A stretch of DNA of 64,000 nt from Desulfobacteraceae bacterium (GTDB lineage Bacteria > Desulfobacterota > Desulfobacteria > Desulfobacterales > UBA5852): assembly GCA_014237395.1 (NCBI GenBank), contig JABZFP010000030.1:310001-374000 (forward strand), written 5' to 3'. Every line of letters begins with the position of its first letter. Positions within the stretch are counted from its first letter, which is position 1. Positions 20,193 through 28,606 of this stretch are shown piece after piece. The notes under the pieces were generated by a model, which searched no databases, was not told where the DNA came from, and was given only the letters and a program-made list of their open reading frames with translations. The translations under genes were made by a program, and so were the position numbers.

Positions 20193-21788
20193 ATGAGGGT
20201 ACTGGTTAGTGACAATCTGGGCGAAGTCGGCATCCGCATGCTGGAAGCGGAAGACGGCATCGATGTCGATGTCAAAACAGGGCTGAGCCCCGAAGCGTTA
20301 AAAGACATTATCGGTGAATACCATGCGCTCATCATTCGCAGTGCCACCAAGGTCACCGAAGACCTGCTTTCTGCCGCCCACCGGCTCAAGGTGGTGGGAC
20401 GGGCCGGCATCGGTCTGGACAATGTCGATATTCCCGCTGCGACGAGACGGGGCGTGGTGGTCATGAATACCCCCGATGGCAACGTGATCACCACGGCCGA
20501 ACACGCCATTGCCATGATGATGGCCCTGGCCCGCAACATTCCCCAGGGGACGGCCTCGCTGAGGGCTGGGCGCTGGGACAAGAAAAAACTCCAGGGGCGT
20601 GAAATTTGCGGTAAAACGCTGGGCGTCATCGGATTTGGCAAAATCGGATCCATCGTGGCGGATCGCGCCAGGGGACTGAAGTTCAACGTGATCGTTTACG
20701 ATCCCCATGTAAATCCGGAGCGGATCGAAAAGGCCGGATTCGAGACGGTGTCGATTGAGGGGCTCTATCAGCGCGCGGACTTTATCACGATTCATGTTCC
20801 CAAGTTGAAGGACACCGCAGGCATGATTGACAAAGCCGCATTCGATCAGATGAAGGACGGTGTCATGCTGGTCAACTGCGCCCGCGGGGGGATCGTCAAC
20901 GAAGCGGATCTGTATGATGCCATGGTCTCGGGAAAAGTGGCCGGGGCGGCGTTGGATGTCTTCGACGCAGAACCCCCCGCAGGGTCGCCATTGCTGGCGG
21001 TCGACCGCTTGATCTGCACCCCCCATTTGGGCGCATCGACCCGGGAGGCCCAGACCAATGTCGCGGTCGCCGTGGTCAAACAGATTGTCGACTACCTCAA
21101 GTCCGGCAGCGTCGTCAATGCCGTGAATGTCCCTTCCGTTACCGGTGAACTCCTGGTGCGCTTGAAACCCTTTCTGGAACTGGGGGACCGCATTGGCTGT
21201 CTGATGCCCCAATTGCTCCAGGGCGCACTTAAAGAGGTGGCGGTTGAATATACCGGCGATTTTCAAGGGCTTGATTTGTCGCCCGTCACCACGGCTATCC
21301 TGAAAGGGCTGCTGACGCCGACGGTTAAAGATGATGTGAATTCCGTCAATGCGCCGATCCTGGCCAAGGCGCGCGGCATCAAGGTCAGTGAGACCGCCAG
21401 CGCGGAATCGGACGAGTTTCTCAACCTGGTAACCGTGCGCGCGGTAACGACGGAAATGGACTGCACCCTGGCCGGTACGATTTACGGCAAACAGGACTCG
21501 AGAATCGTGCGGATCAATAATTTCCGGCTGGAAATGATTCCACTGGGCCATATGGCGATCATCAACAACCTCGACAAGCCGGGTGCCATCGGCAGTATCG
21601 GGACGACCCTGGGCAACCACGACATCAACATTGCCCGCATGCAGGTGGGGCAGGAGGAAGAGGGCAATCACAATATCATCTTCCTGAATACGGACACCCA
21701 AATCCCCACTGCTGTTTTGGAGGAGCTGCGCGCGTTGCCGATGGTCAAGTCGGTTACGCCGCTCGAGTTTACGGAATGCCGGGGCTGA
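20193..21788 (+). CDS. serA: D-3-phosphoglycerate dehydrogenase
   Basis: The ATG at 20193, behind tggaggcggcga, gives 531 residues, the long form of the enzyme. It catalyses the first step of serine synthesis, 3-phosphoglycerate to 3-phosphohydroxypyruvate with NAD. The N-terminal catalytic/NAD domains contain GRAGIGLDNVD, TLGVIGFGKIGS (about 145-156), a RGG motif and a catalytic His in CTPHLGAST. The long regulatory part has an intervening ASB domain (about 320-450). It ends in an ACT domain with DKPGAIGSIGTTLGNHDIN, which usually mediates serine feedback. A DUF1844 gene follows. Confidence 0.97.
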   Translation: MRVLVSDNLGEVGIRMLEAEDGIDVDVKTGLSPEALKDIIGEYHALIIRSATKVTEDLLSAAHRLKVVGRAGIGLDNVDIPAATRRGVVVMNTPDGNVITTAEHAIAMMMALARNIPQGTASLRAGRWDKKKLQGREICGKTLGVIGFGKIGSIVADRARGLKFNVIVYDPHVNPERIEKAGFETVSIEGLYQRADFITIHVPKLKDTAGMIDKAAFDQMKDGVMLVNCARGGIVNEADLYDAMVSGKVAGAALDVFDAEPPAGSPLLAVDRLICTPHLGASTREAQTNVAVAVVKQIVDYLKSGSVVNAVNVPSVTGELLVRLKPFLELGDRIGCLMPQLLQGALKEVAVEYTGDFQGLDLSPVTTAILKGLLTPTVKDDVNSVNAPILAKARGIKVSETASAESDEFLNLVTVRAVTTEMDCTLAGTIYGKQDSRIVRINNFRLEMIPLGHMAIINNLDKPGAIGSIGTTLGNHDINIARMQVGQEEEGNHNIIFLNTDTQIPTAVLEELRALPMVKSVTPLEFTECRG

Positions 21789-21881
21789 TTGGACCGAACC
21801 ATTGCGCCAGGGCGGCGGGAAGGTGCCGCCACAGGCCGGATCAAGATGGAAGCGAACGAACATAGACAGGGAGAGGGCAAC

Positions 21882-22253
21882 ATGACGGAAGATCCCAAAG
21901 ATTTCATCCTCAAGGACCAACCACCGGAATCCGGTGGCAAGGGCGCATCCGATTCGGAGGCGGTCCGGGCCAAAAAAGCGTACCTGAAAGATGAGGACGG
22001 CGCCCGGATGCCGAAGATCGATTTTTCGACCTTTGTCATTTCGCTGAATTCTTCAGCACTGGTTCAGCTGGGTATCCTGGACGATCCGACAACGGGCGAA
22101 AAGAGCAAAAACTTGACGTTGGCCAAGCAAACCATCGATGTCTTGGGGATGATGGAGGAGAAGACGCAGGGGAATCTGAATGCGGATGAGGCCCATATGC
22201 TGAAGAGCATCCTCTACGATCTGCGGATCCTCTACGTCAAGGAGAAAGGATAG
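21882..22253 (+). CDS. DUF1844 domain protein
   Basis: The start at 21882 has gggagagggcaac before ATG; a longer frame from 21789 lacks a ribosome site. The 123-residue cytoplasmic protein has a charged, disordered N-terminus. Its conserved core runs from IDFSTFVISLNSSALVQLG through LAKQTIDVLGMMEEKTQGNL, the DUF1844 pattern. Function is unknown. It lies between serA and ispE. Confidence 0.88.
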   Translation: MTEDPKDFILKDQPPESGGKGASDSEAVRAKKAYLKDEDGARMPKIDFSTFVISLNSSALVQLGILDDPTTGEKSKNLTLAKQTIDVLGMMEEKTQGNLNADEAHMLKSILYDLRILYVKEKG

Positions 22254-22411
22254 GTATTCGGCGCGGTGCGTCTGATTGGGCGATCACCGTGTTGTCGTCG
22301 ATGGGCAGACTGGATGGTTTCCATTGACAGTGCCTGGCGCCGTGATGCGTGGCGTGGTGTTCGCTTTCAACCTGGGACGTGGCTGTTCGTTGTATCTCTT
22401 GCGGGGTTTCC

Positions 22412-23290
22412 ATGGCAATGGCCGATCTGACGCTTGATCTCTTATCCCCGGCGAAAATCAATCTGTTCCTGTCGGTAACCGGGCGGCGTCCTGACGGCTA
22501 TCATGAATTGGCCTCGCTCATGGCCTGTATCGATCTTTATGATCGCATCGTGCTGACCTATACGGGGCACGATATTCGGCTGGCATGCAACGCACCGGGC
22601 GTTCCCGCCGATGAATCCAATCTGGTCTATCGGGCGGCGGCGCTGTACCGAAATGCCTATCGAGAGCGCAGAGGGCATCTCCCCTTTGCGGGCCTTGCGA
22701 TTCAACTCCATAAAACCATACCGGTCGGGGCCGGCCTCGGCGGTGGCAGCAGCAATGCGGCGACCATCCTGAAGGCCCTCAACAATCAGGTGCCGATGCC
22801 GCTGCGCCCGGCGCATTTAGCCGCGCTGGGACTCCAACTCGGGGCGGACGTTCCCTTTTTTCTCCATGGTGAGCCAGCCCTGGCCACCGGTATCGGGGAA
22901 CAGTTGGCGCCCTGGACCGGTTTACCGGCCTATTCCCTGGTGGTGGTATACCCGGGCTGCAGTTTGGCGACCGGGGAGATCTATCGTTCGCTTAATTTAA
23001 GATTGACAAACTGTGAAAAAAAACTTAAAGGGATCGTTTTAAATCAAGGCATTTTTGATGCGGCCGTGCATCTATGCAACGATCTGGAATCTGTTGCCAT
23101 GCGCCGGTGCCCGGACATCGCATTGATAAAAAAGGAATTGAATCGATTGGGGGCGCTGGGTGCCCTTATGTCCGGGAGTGGATCTTCCGTATTCGGCCTG
23201 TTCACGTCGGCTGATGAGGCCCGGAATGCCAGGCTGCGTTTCACGGCGCATGCCGAATGGCAAGTTTTTCAGACGAAAGTGATCGTCTAG
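22412..23290 (+). CDS. ispE: 4-diphosphocytidyl-2-C-methyl-D-erythritol kinase
   Basis: The enzyme phosphorylates CDP-ME in the MEP isoprenoid pathway. Start at 22412 or 22418 gives about 292 residues; the longer frame from 22349 is not expected. It has the GHMP kinase pattern: SPAKINLFLSVTGRRPDGYHE at the N-terminus, PVGAGLGGGSSNAAT (ATP loop, near 105) and MSGSGSSVFGL near 255. The frame is followed directly by tRNA-Gln, 44 nt downstream. Confidence 0.95.
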   Translation: MAMADLTLDLLSPAKINLFLSVTGRRPDGYHELASLMACIDLYDRIVLTYTGHDIRLACNAPGVPADESNLVYRAAALYRNAYRERRGHLPFAGLAIQLHKTIPVGAGLGGGSSNAATILKALNNQVPMPLRPAHLAALGLQLGADVPFFLHGEPALATGIGEQLAPWTGLPAYSLVVVYPGCSLATGEIYRSLNLRLTNCEKKLKGIVLNQGIFDAAVHLCNDLESVAMRRCPDIALIKKELNRLGALGALMSGSGSSVFGLFTSADEARNARLRFTAHAEWQVFQTKVIV

Positions 23291-23334
23291 AAAAACACGG
23301 AAGATTCGTTGGCGGATTTTTCATTTCAAGTGCT

Positions 23335-23409
23335 TGGGGCGTCGTCAAGTGGCAAGACACAGGGTTTTGGTCCCTGCATTCGGAGGTTCGAATCCTCCCG
23401 CCCCAGCCA
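23335..23409 (+). tRNA. tRNA-Gln (anticodon TTG), CCA encoded
   Basis: A 75-nt cloverleaf: acceptor TGGGGCG pairs with CGCCCCA, the anticodon stem-loop CAGGG-TTTTGGT-CCCTG carries TTG, the T arm contains GGTTCGAATCC, and GCCA ends it. It sits in the same direction between ispE and prs, 36 nt before the prs start favoured here, and probably shares their transcript. Confidence 0.95.
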
Positions 23410-23445
23410 TTTTTTATGAACCTTTTACCGGTACCGGACGCATCG

Positions 23446-24384
23446 ATGGGCAAACTGGCGATTTTCAGCGGCAATTCGAACCCCCCGTTGACTCAAAGAA
23501 TCTGCGAATACCTTAAAATGCCTCTGGGGGGGGCCAAGGTTAAAACCTTCAGCGACGGTGAAATCCAGATCGAAATCGATGAAAACGTGCGGGCCAAAGA
23601 CGTTTTTGTCGTGCAGTCCACCTGCCAGCCGGTGAACGATAACCTGGTCGAGTTGTTGCTAATGATCGACGCCTTCAAACGATCGTCGACCCGTCGCATT
23701 ACCGCTGTCATCCCGTATTACGGTTATGCGCGCCAGGATAAGAAAGTCGCCCCGCGCGTCCCCATCAGTGCCAAGCTGGTGGCCAACATGCTGGAAGTGG
23801 CCGGTGCGAACCGTGTTATCACGATGGATTTGCATGCCGGACAGATCCAGGGGTTTTTCGACATACCGGTGGACAACCTGTTCGCCGCGCCGGTCATTCT
23901 CGAGTACATCCGGGAGCATTTGACCGGCAATCTGGTGGTGGTTTCCCCGGATACGGGGGGGGTCGTGCGGGCACGGGCCTTTGCCAAGCGTCTGGACGCC
24001 GATTTGGCGATTATCGACAAGCGCCGCGAAAAGCCTAACGTTGCCAAAGCCATGGCCGTGATCGGGGATGTAAAGGATAAAATCGCCATCATCCTGGACG
24101 ATATGGCGGATACGGCCGGGACGCTGGTGGAAGCCTCGGCGGCGGTTATGGCCCGGGGCGCCAGCGAGGTGCATGCCTGTTGCTCGCATGCCGTCTTGTC
24201 CGGTCCGGCGATTGACCGGATTTGTGATTCGTACTTGAAAAGTGTTGTCGTCACGGATACCATCCCCTTGACGGGGAAGGCGATTTCCTGCGACAAGATT
24301 AAGCAGTTGAGTATTGCCCCGCTGGTGGGAGAAGCGATTATCCGCAGCCATCGGGGCGATTCGGTCACGTCGCTGTTTGTGTGA
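23446..24384 (+). CDS. prs: Ribose-phosphate pyrophosphokinase (PRPP synthetase)
   Basis: The enzyme makes PRPP from ribose 5-phosphate and ATP. The start at 23446 yields 312 residues, starting MGKLAIFSGNSNPPL as in other class I enzymes; an ATG at 23416 would add ten. Family sequences FSDGEIQIEI, PYYGYARQDKK, DLHAGQIQGFFDIPVDN and the PRPP-binding loop IILDDMADTAGT are all present. It precedes rplY and pth, the usual order in this group. Confidence 0.97.
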   Translation: MGKLAIFSGNSNPPLTQRICEYLKMPLGGAKVKTFSDGEIQIEIDENVRAKDVFVVQSTCQPVNDNLVELLLMIDAFKRSSTRRITAVIPYYGYARQDKKVAPRVPISAKLVANMLEVAGANRVITMDLHAGQIQGFFDIPVDNLFAAPVILEYIREHLTGNLVVVSPDTGGVVRARAFAKRLDADLAIIDKRREKPNVAKAMAVIGDVKDKIAIILDDMADTAGTLVEASAAVMARGASEVHACCSHAVLSGPAIDRICDSYLKSVVVTDTIPLTGKAISCDKIKQLSIAPLVGEAIIRSHRGDSVTSLFV

Positions 24385-24392
24385 CGAATACC

Positions 24393-24415
24393 GGGCGGTT
24401 GTTGTCAACCCGCCC
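24393..24415 (+). terminator. Hairpin in the prs-rplY spacer, weak terminator or attenuator
   Basis: gggcggttg (24393-24401) pairs with caacccgccc (24406-24415) with one bulged base around a 4-nt loop. A T-run is poor (tgttcattta), so it may attenuate rather than end transcription. Confidence 0.4.
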
Positions 24416-24502
24416 TGTTCATTTATTGTGCTAACATGACTATCCATGACCGGCGGCGTATGGCCGCAACGGTCGGAAGATACCATCAGGGAGGATCGAT
24501 TT

Positions 24503-25153
24503 TTGGAGTTTCTCGAACTTAAAGCCAAACCACGCACGACCAAGGGAAACAGCCCGGCGCGGGCTTTACGACGCGATGGCGCCATTCCGGCCGTCATTTA
24601 TGGTCCGGGAAAGGCGTCTGTAGCCCTCAGCGTCAATGTCTATGATATTGAGCAGGCGTTAAAAGGCGCCGGCGGGCGCCAGATCTTTGTTGATTTAGCA
24701 ATCGAAGGCGGTGAAACCCGCAAGGCCATGCTCAAAGAACTGCAGCGGCATCCGGTCAACGGAAGCTTTATTCATGCCGATTTCTATGAAGTCGCATTGG
24801 ATCGTAAAATGCGGGTCATGATCCCGGTGACGACGGTTGGCAAATGTCAGGGGGTTGAGATGGGCGGTATGCTCCAGATCATCCGGCGTGAATTGGAAGC
24901 CCTGTGTTTTCCCACCGACATTCCGGACGAGATTGAAATCGATATCACCGAACTGGACATGGGGGAGTCGGTCCATGTGGAAGATATCACCTTGGAAGGC
25001 GACGTCGAACTCGTCCATGACGTCAATTTCACTGTTTTGACCATTCTCGCCGGCCGCGAGGAAGAAGAAGAGGTCGAAGAAGGCGAAGAAGGTGAAGAAG
25101 GCGAAGTGGCTGAAGGCGAAGAAGAAACCGCCGAGGCGCCGGACGCTGAATAG
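24503..25153 (+). CDS. rplY: 50S ribosomal protein L25 / Ctc-type general stress form
   Basis: A TTG at 24503 is preceded by gggaggatcg and begins LEFLELKAKPRTTKGN, so it is the likely start; the frame extends to 24446. The 216-residue protein has the N-terminal 5S rRNA-binding L25 domain (PARALRRDGAIPAVIYGPG) and the C-terminal Ctc TL5 domain. It ends in a tail of some 35 residues, mostly Glu with Gly and Val, encoded by short purine-rich repeats. Such acidic tails occur in this group; their role is unclear. Confidence 0.93.
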   Translation: MEFLELKAKPRTTKGNSPARALRRDGAIPAVIYGPGKASVALSVNVYDIEQALKGAGGRQIFVDLAIEGGETRKAMLKELQRHPVNGSFIHADFYEVALDRKMRVMIPVTTVGKCQGVEMGGMLQIIRRELEALCFPTDIPDEIEIDITELDMGESVHVEDITLEGDVELVHDVNFTVLTILAGREEEEEVEEGEEGEEGEVAEGEEETAEAPDAE

Positions 25154-25209
25154 CGTCAGCAGGTTCCGCTTTGCCGGCCTTTGGGAATCCATCCGCTACC
25201 GGTGGCGTT

Positions 25210-25893
25210 GTGAAAGCACCGGTCTTAGACACTTTTCGCCAATGGCTGGCGTGCAGACGCAAAGGTCCCCGACCCCGCTTTATGCTGGTGGGGTTGGGCA
25301 ATCCGGGCCAAGCCTACCAGGAGACCCGGCACAATATTGGATTCAAGGTTCTCGATCGTCTCAGTCTTGATCATGGTATCGCGCTGAATTGTCGGCGTTT
25401 TCATAGTTGTTCAGGTTTTGGTGTCATTGCGGGCCAGGCGGTGATGCTTACCGCTCCCCAGGCATTTATGAACCGCAGCGGCCCACCCATCTTGCGATTA
25501 TTGTCTTATTACGGTATCTCCTCAAAGGACGTGTTGATCATTCATGACGATATTGATCTCGCTTTTGGACGCATAAAAATAAAGGAGAAAGGAGGGCATG
25601 GAGGCCACAACGGTTTGAAGTCAGTTATGGATGCCCTGGGCAGCGGGGAGTTTTCCCGACTGCGCATCGGTATCGGGCGTCCGGCTCGCGGGAGTGATGT
25701 CATCGATCACGTACTGGGACCGTTCAGCAGCAAGGAAATTGACATGCTGGATGCGGTTCTCGCCCGAGCCAGTGATGCTGCAGTGACCGTCCTTTGCCAT
25801 GGGGCGAAAGTCGGTATGAACATGTTTCATCGGAAAACCATGAATTCACCCGAAACATCTGATGGAGGAAAGAATGGACGCAGTATTAAATAA
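25210..25893 (+). CDS. pth: Peptidyl-tRNA hydrolase
   Basis: It releases tRNA from stalled peptidyl-tRNA. Catalytic His in ETRHNIG and the substrate-channel segment APQAFMNRSG are present, as is IIHDDIDLAFGRIKIKEKGG. The start is uncertain: GTG 25210 (227 residues) or ATG 25282 (203 residues, MLVGLGNPG, the conserved beginning). The last 20 nt overlap the start of hppA. Confidence 0.93.
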   Translation: MKAPVLDTFRQWLACRRKGPRPRFMLVGLGNPGQAYQETRHNIGFKVLDRLSLDHGIALNCRRFHSCSGFGVIAGQAVMLTAPQAFMNRSGPPILRLLSYYGISSKDVLIIHDDIDLAFGRIKIKEKGGHGGHNGLKSVMDALGSGEFSRLRIGIGRPARGSDVIDHVLGPFSSKEIDMLDAVLARASDAAVTVLCHGAKVGMNMFHRKTMNSPETSDGGKNGRSIK

Positions 25894-27883
25894 TCTGCCG
25901 CTGACATGCACACTTGTAGGCGTAGCCGGTATTGTGTTTGCCATCCTTCTGGCCGCGGTTGTTAAAGGCGCACCGGCCGGAAACGAAAAAATGCAGGAGA
26001 TCGCAGGCGCCATCCAGGAAGGCGCGATCGCCTATCTCAATCGCCAGATGAAAAGCATGGGGATTGCCGGAATTATTATTTTCGGCGTTATTTTTGTGAC
26101 CATGGGCGCCAAAACCGCCATCGGTTTTCTCGTAGGCGCGGTAGCTTCTTTTATGGCGGGCTACATTGGCATGCGGGTTTCCGTTCTGGCCAATGTCCGT
26201 ACGGCGGAAGCGGCTAAAAAAGGCATGGCCGCCGGTCTGTCCATGGCCTTCAAGGGCGGTTCGGTTACCGGTATGATCGTGGCCGGCCTGGCCCTGACTT
26301 CGGTTGCGGGTTACTACACCATGACCCATGACGTGGTTGCGCTGGTTGCCCTCGGCTTTGGCGGCAGCCTGATTTCCATCTTCGCCCGTTTGGGCGGCGG
26401 TATCTTCACCAAGGGTGCTGACGTTGGTGCGGACTTGGTGGGTAAGGTCGAAGCCGGTATCCCCGAAGACGATCCCCGCAACCCGGCCACCATCGCCGAC
26501 AACGTGGGTGACAACGTGGGTGACTGCGCCGGTATGGCCGCGGACCTGTTCGAGACTTACGCCGTAACGGCCGTGGCCGCGATGCTTATCGGCCACCTGT
26601 TGTTCCCGAAAATCCCGATGGCCACCGAATTCCCACTGGTTCTGGGCGCCATTTCGATTGTCGCCTCCATGATCGCCGTTTTCTTTGTCCGTCTGGGCAG
26701 CAGTGAATACATCATGGGCGCGCTTTACAAAGGCATGTTCGGATCGGCCATCATGGCCGGCATCGCCTTCTACTTTGCCACGATGAAATTCATGCCGGAC
26801 ATCCCTGGCATCACCGCCATGAACATTTATTACTGCACCCTGATCGGACTGATGCTGACGGTCGTCATCGTCATCATCACCGAATACTACACCGGCATCT
26901 ACGGCCCGGTTAAGGCCATTGCCGAAGCGTCCACCACGGGCCACGGCACCAACATCATCTCCGGTCTGGCCGTCTCCATGCAGGCCACCGCGGCGCCGGT
27001 TCTGAGCATCTGTTTGGCCATCTTCCTGGCACACAAATTCGGCGGCCTCTATGGAATCGCCATGGCCGCCATGTCCATGCTTTCCATGACCGGTATGGTC
27101 ATCGCCATCGATGCCTACGGCCCCATCACCGACAACGCCGGTGGTATTGCTGAAATGGCCGGAATGGATGACAGTGTCCGTGCCGTGACAGACCCGCTGG
27201 ATGCCGTCGGCAACACCACCAAAGCCGTCACCAAGGGATACGCCATCGGTTCCGCCGGTCTGGCCGCCCTGGTGCTCTTCGCCGCCTACGTCATGGAGTT
27301 CCAGATGCAGGGCGCTGAAAAAGCCATCAAATTCGACCTCTCCGACGTCAACGTCATTATTGGTCTGTTCATTGGCGGCCTGCTGCCCTACCTGTTTGCT
27401 TCCATCGCCATGAAAGCGGTTGGCAACGCCGGTGGCGCCGTGGTGGATGAAGTTCGTCGCCAGTTCCGTGAAATCCCCGGCATCATGGAAGGCACGGCCA
27501 AACCTGATTACGGTGCCTGTGTTGACATCGTCACCAAGTTTGCCCTGAAAGAGATGCTGGTACCGGCGCTGCTTCCGGTTATTGCGCCGCTTATCGTCGG
27601 CTTCCTGCTGGGCAAAGTCGCCCTGGGCGGCCTGCTGATCGGCTCTATCGTTACCGGTGTGTTCGTGGCCCTGTCCATGACCACGGGTGGCGCCGCTTGG
27701 GATAACGCCAAGAAGTATATCGAAGACGGTCATCTGGGCGGCAAGGGCAGCGATGCCCATAAGGCTGCGGTTACCGGCGACACCGTCGGCGACCCTTACA
27801 AGGATACGGCCGGACCGGCTGTTAACCCGATGATCAAGATCCTGAACGTCGTCGCTTTACTGATGGTTCCGTTCCTGATGTAA
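25874..27883 (+). CDS. hppA: Membrane-bound H+-translocating pyrophosphatase, K+-independent type
   Basis: The ATG at 25874 has ggaggaaaga before it and gives 669 residues, with about 15-16 hydrophobic segments. It hydrolyses pyrophosphate to pump protons out of the cytoplasm. The substrate-binding sequence DNVGDNVGDCAGMAADLFE lies near 210-230. GNTTKAVTKGYAIGSAG (near 450) has Lys after GNTT, as in the K+-independent proton type (K+-dependent ones have Ala). It could recover energy from PPi made by biosynthesis and sulfate activation. A strong terminator follows. Confidence 0.97.
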   Translation: MDAVLNNLPLTCTLVGVAGIVFAILLAAVVKGAPAGNEKMQEIAGAIQEGAIAYLNRQMKSMGIAGIIIFGVIFVTMGAKTAIGFLVGAVASFMAGYIGMRVSVLANVRTAEAAKKGMAAGLSMAFKGGSVTGMIVAGLALTSVAGYYTMTHDVVALVALGFGGSLISIFARLGGGIFTKGADVGADLVGKVEAGIPEDDPRNPATIADNVGDNVGDCAGMAADLFETYAVTAVAAMLIGHLLFPKIPMATEFPLVLGAISIVASMIAVFFVRLGSSEYIMGALYKGMFGSAIMAGIAFYFATMKFMPDIPGITAMNIYYCTLIGLMLTVVIVIITEYYTGIYGPVKAIAEASTTGHGTNIISGLAVSMQATAAPVLSICLAIFLAHKFGGLYGIAMAAMSMLSMTGMVIAIDAYGPITDNAGGIAEMAGMDDSVRAVTDPLDAVGNTTKAVTKGYAIGSAGLAALVLFAAYVMEFQMQGAEKAIKFDLSDVNVIIGLFIGGLLPYLFASIAMKAVGNAGGAVVDEVRRQFREIPGIMEGTAKPDYGACVDIVTKFALKEMLVPALLPVIAPLIVGFLLGKVALGGLLIGSIVTGVFVALSMTTGGAAWDNAKKYIEDGHLGGKGSDAHKAAVTGDTVGDPYKDTAGPAVNPMIKILNVVALLMVPFLM

Positions 27884-27920
27884 TCTGATCGACGTCAGTT
27901 CTTATTCTTGACGGATAAAA

Positions 27921-27960
27921 AAAAGGATTGGTGCTCTCTTTGTAGCGCCAATCCTTTTTT
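27921..27960 (+). terminator. Intrinsic terminator after hppA
   Basis: aaaaggattggtgct (27921-27935) pairs with agcgccaatcctttt (27944-27958), one mismatch, with an 8-nt loop and a T-run. The A-run on the other side makes it usable in both directions. Confidence 0.85.
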
Positions 27961-27961
27961 A

Positions 27962-27990
27962 TTGATTGTTTTCCGCCGCTATGATATTAG
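27962..27990 (+). promoter_or_regulatory. Predicted sigma-70 promoter for carD
   Basis: TTGATT (27962-27967) and TATTAG (27985-27990) are 17 nt apart just after the hppA terminator, 52 nt before the carD start. Confidence 0.45.
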
Positions 27991-28041
27991 ATTGCGAAAT
28001 AGATAGAAATATTAGCCATTTTCGTGCGAAATGAAAGATAT

Positions 28042-28584
28042 ATGACTGAAAAAAAAACCAAAGGCCAGGGTACCAAAGGTAACGTCCGCAAATTTGCGAT
28101 TGGTGATCTGGCAGTCTATCCTGCCCACGGTGTAGGCGAAATTACGGCTATTGAAACCCGTGTCGTAAACGGCGAGGAGCACGATTTCTACATCATGAAA
28201 GTGCTCGAAAACGGCATGGTGATCATGATTCCGACCTGGAATGTCGAATCGGTCGGATTACGCGATATTATCGATGAGAAGGACATTCCCAAAATTTATG
28301 CCGTGATGCAGGACCGCGATTCGGGCTCGGGCGACAACCAGACCTGGAATCGGCGTTATCGCGAATATATGGATAAGATTAAAACCGGCAGCCTTTTCGA
28401 CGTTGCCGAAGTATTCCGCGATCTCTTCATTCTGAAAATCACCAAAGACCTTTCCTTCGGCGAGCGCAAACTCTACGATACGGCCCAGGTTCTGCTTGTG
28501 AAAGAACTTTCTACGGCCAAGAAAGTTGACGAAAAAACCGTTCTGAAAGAAATCGAATCCCTTTTCGATGCGGAGAGTGCCTGA
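28042..28584 (+). CDS. CarD family transcriptional regulator
   Basis: 180 residues from the ATG at 28042. The N-terminal Tudor-like RNAP-interacting domain begins FAIGDLAVYPAHGVGEITAIE, typical of CarD/CdnL. The C-terminal half is helical, rich in charged residues. CarD binds the RNA polymerase beta subunit and stabilises open complexes. The gene starts a new transcript after the hppA terminator, and the next gene overlaps or abuts its end. Confidence 0.93.
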   Translation: MTEKKTKGQGTKGNVRKFAIGDLAVYPAHGVGEITAIETRVVNGEEHDFYIMKVLENGMVIMIPTWNVESVGLRDIIDEKDIPKIYAVMQDRDSGSGDNQTWNRRYREYMDKIKTGSLFDVAEVFRDLFILKITKDLSFGERKLYDTAQVLLVKELSTAKKVDEKTVLKEIESLFDAESA

Positions 28585-28606
28585 CCCCCGCGCCACCCAC
28601 CTGTCA

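Noticed and set aside
25886..27760. A 624-codon frame on the minus strand
   Set aside because: It lies entirely antisense to hppA. High G+C and the codon periodicity of hppA create such frames; it has no ribosome site or recognisable domain.
28031..28045. A four-codon frame (ATG AAA GAT ATA TGA) whose stop overlaps the carD start
   Set aside because: It could be a coupling leader, but no ribosome site precedes it and such short frames occur by chance.
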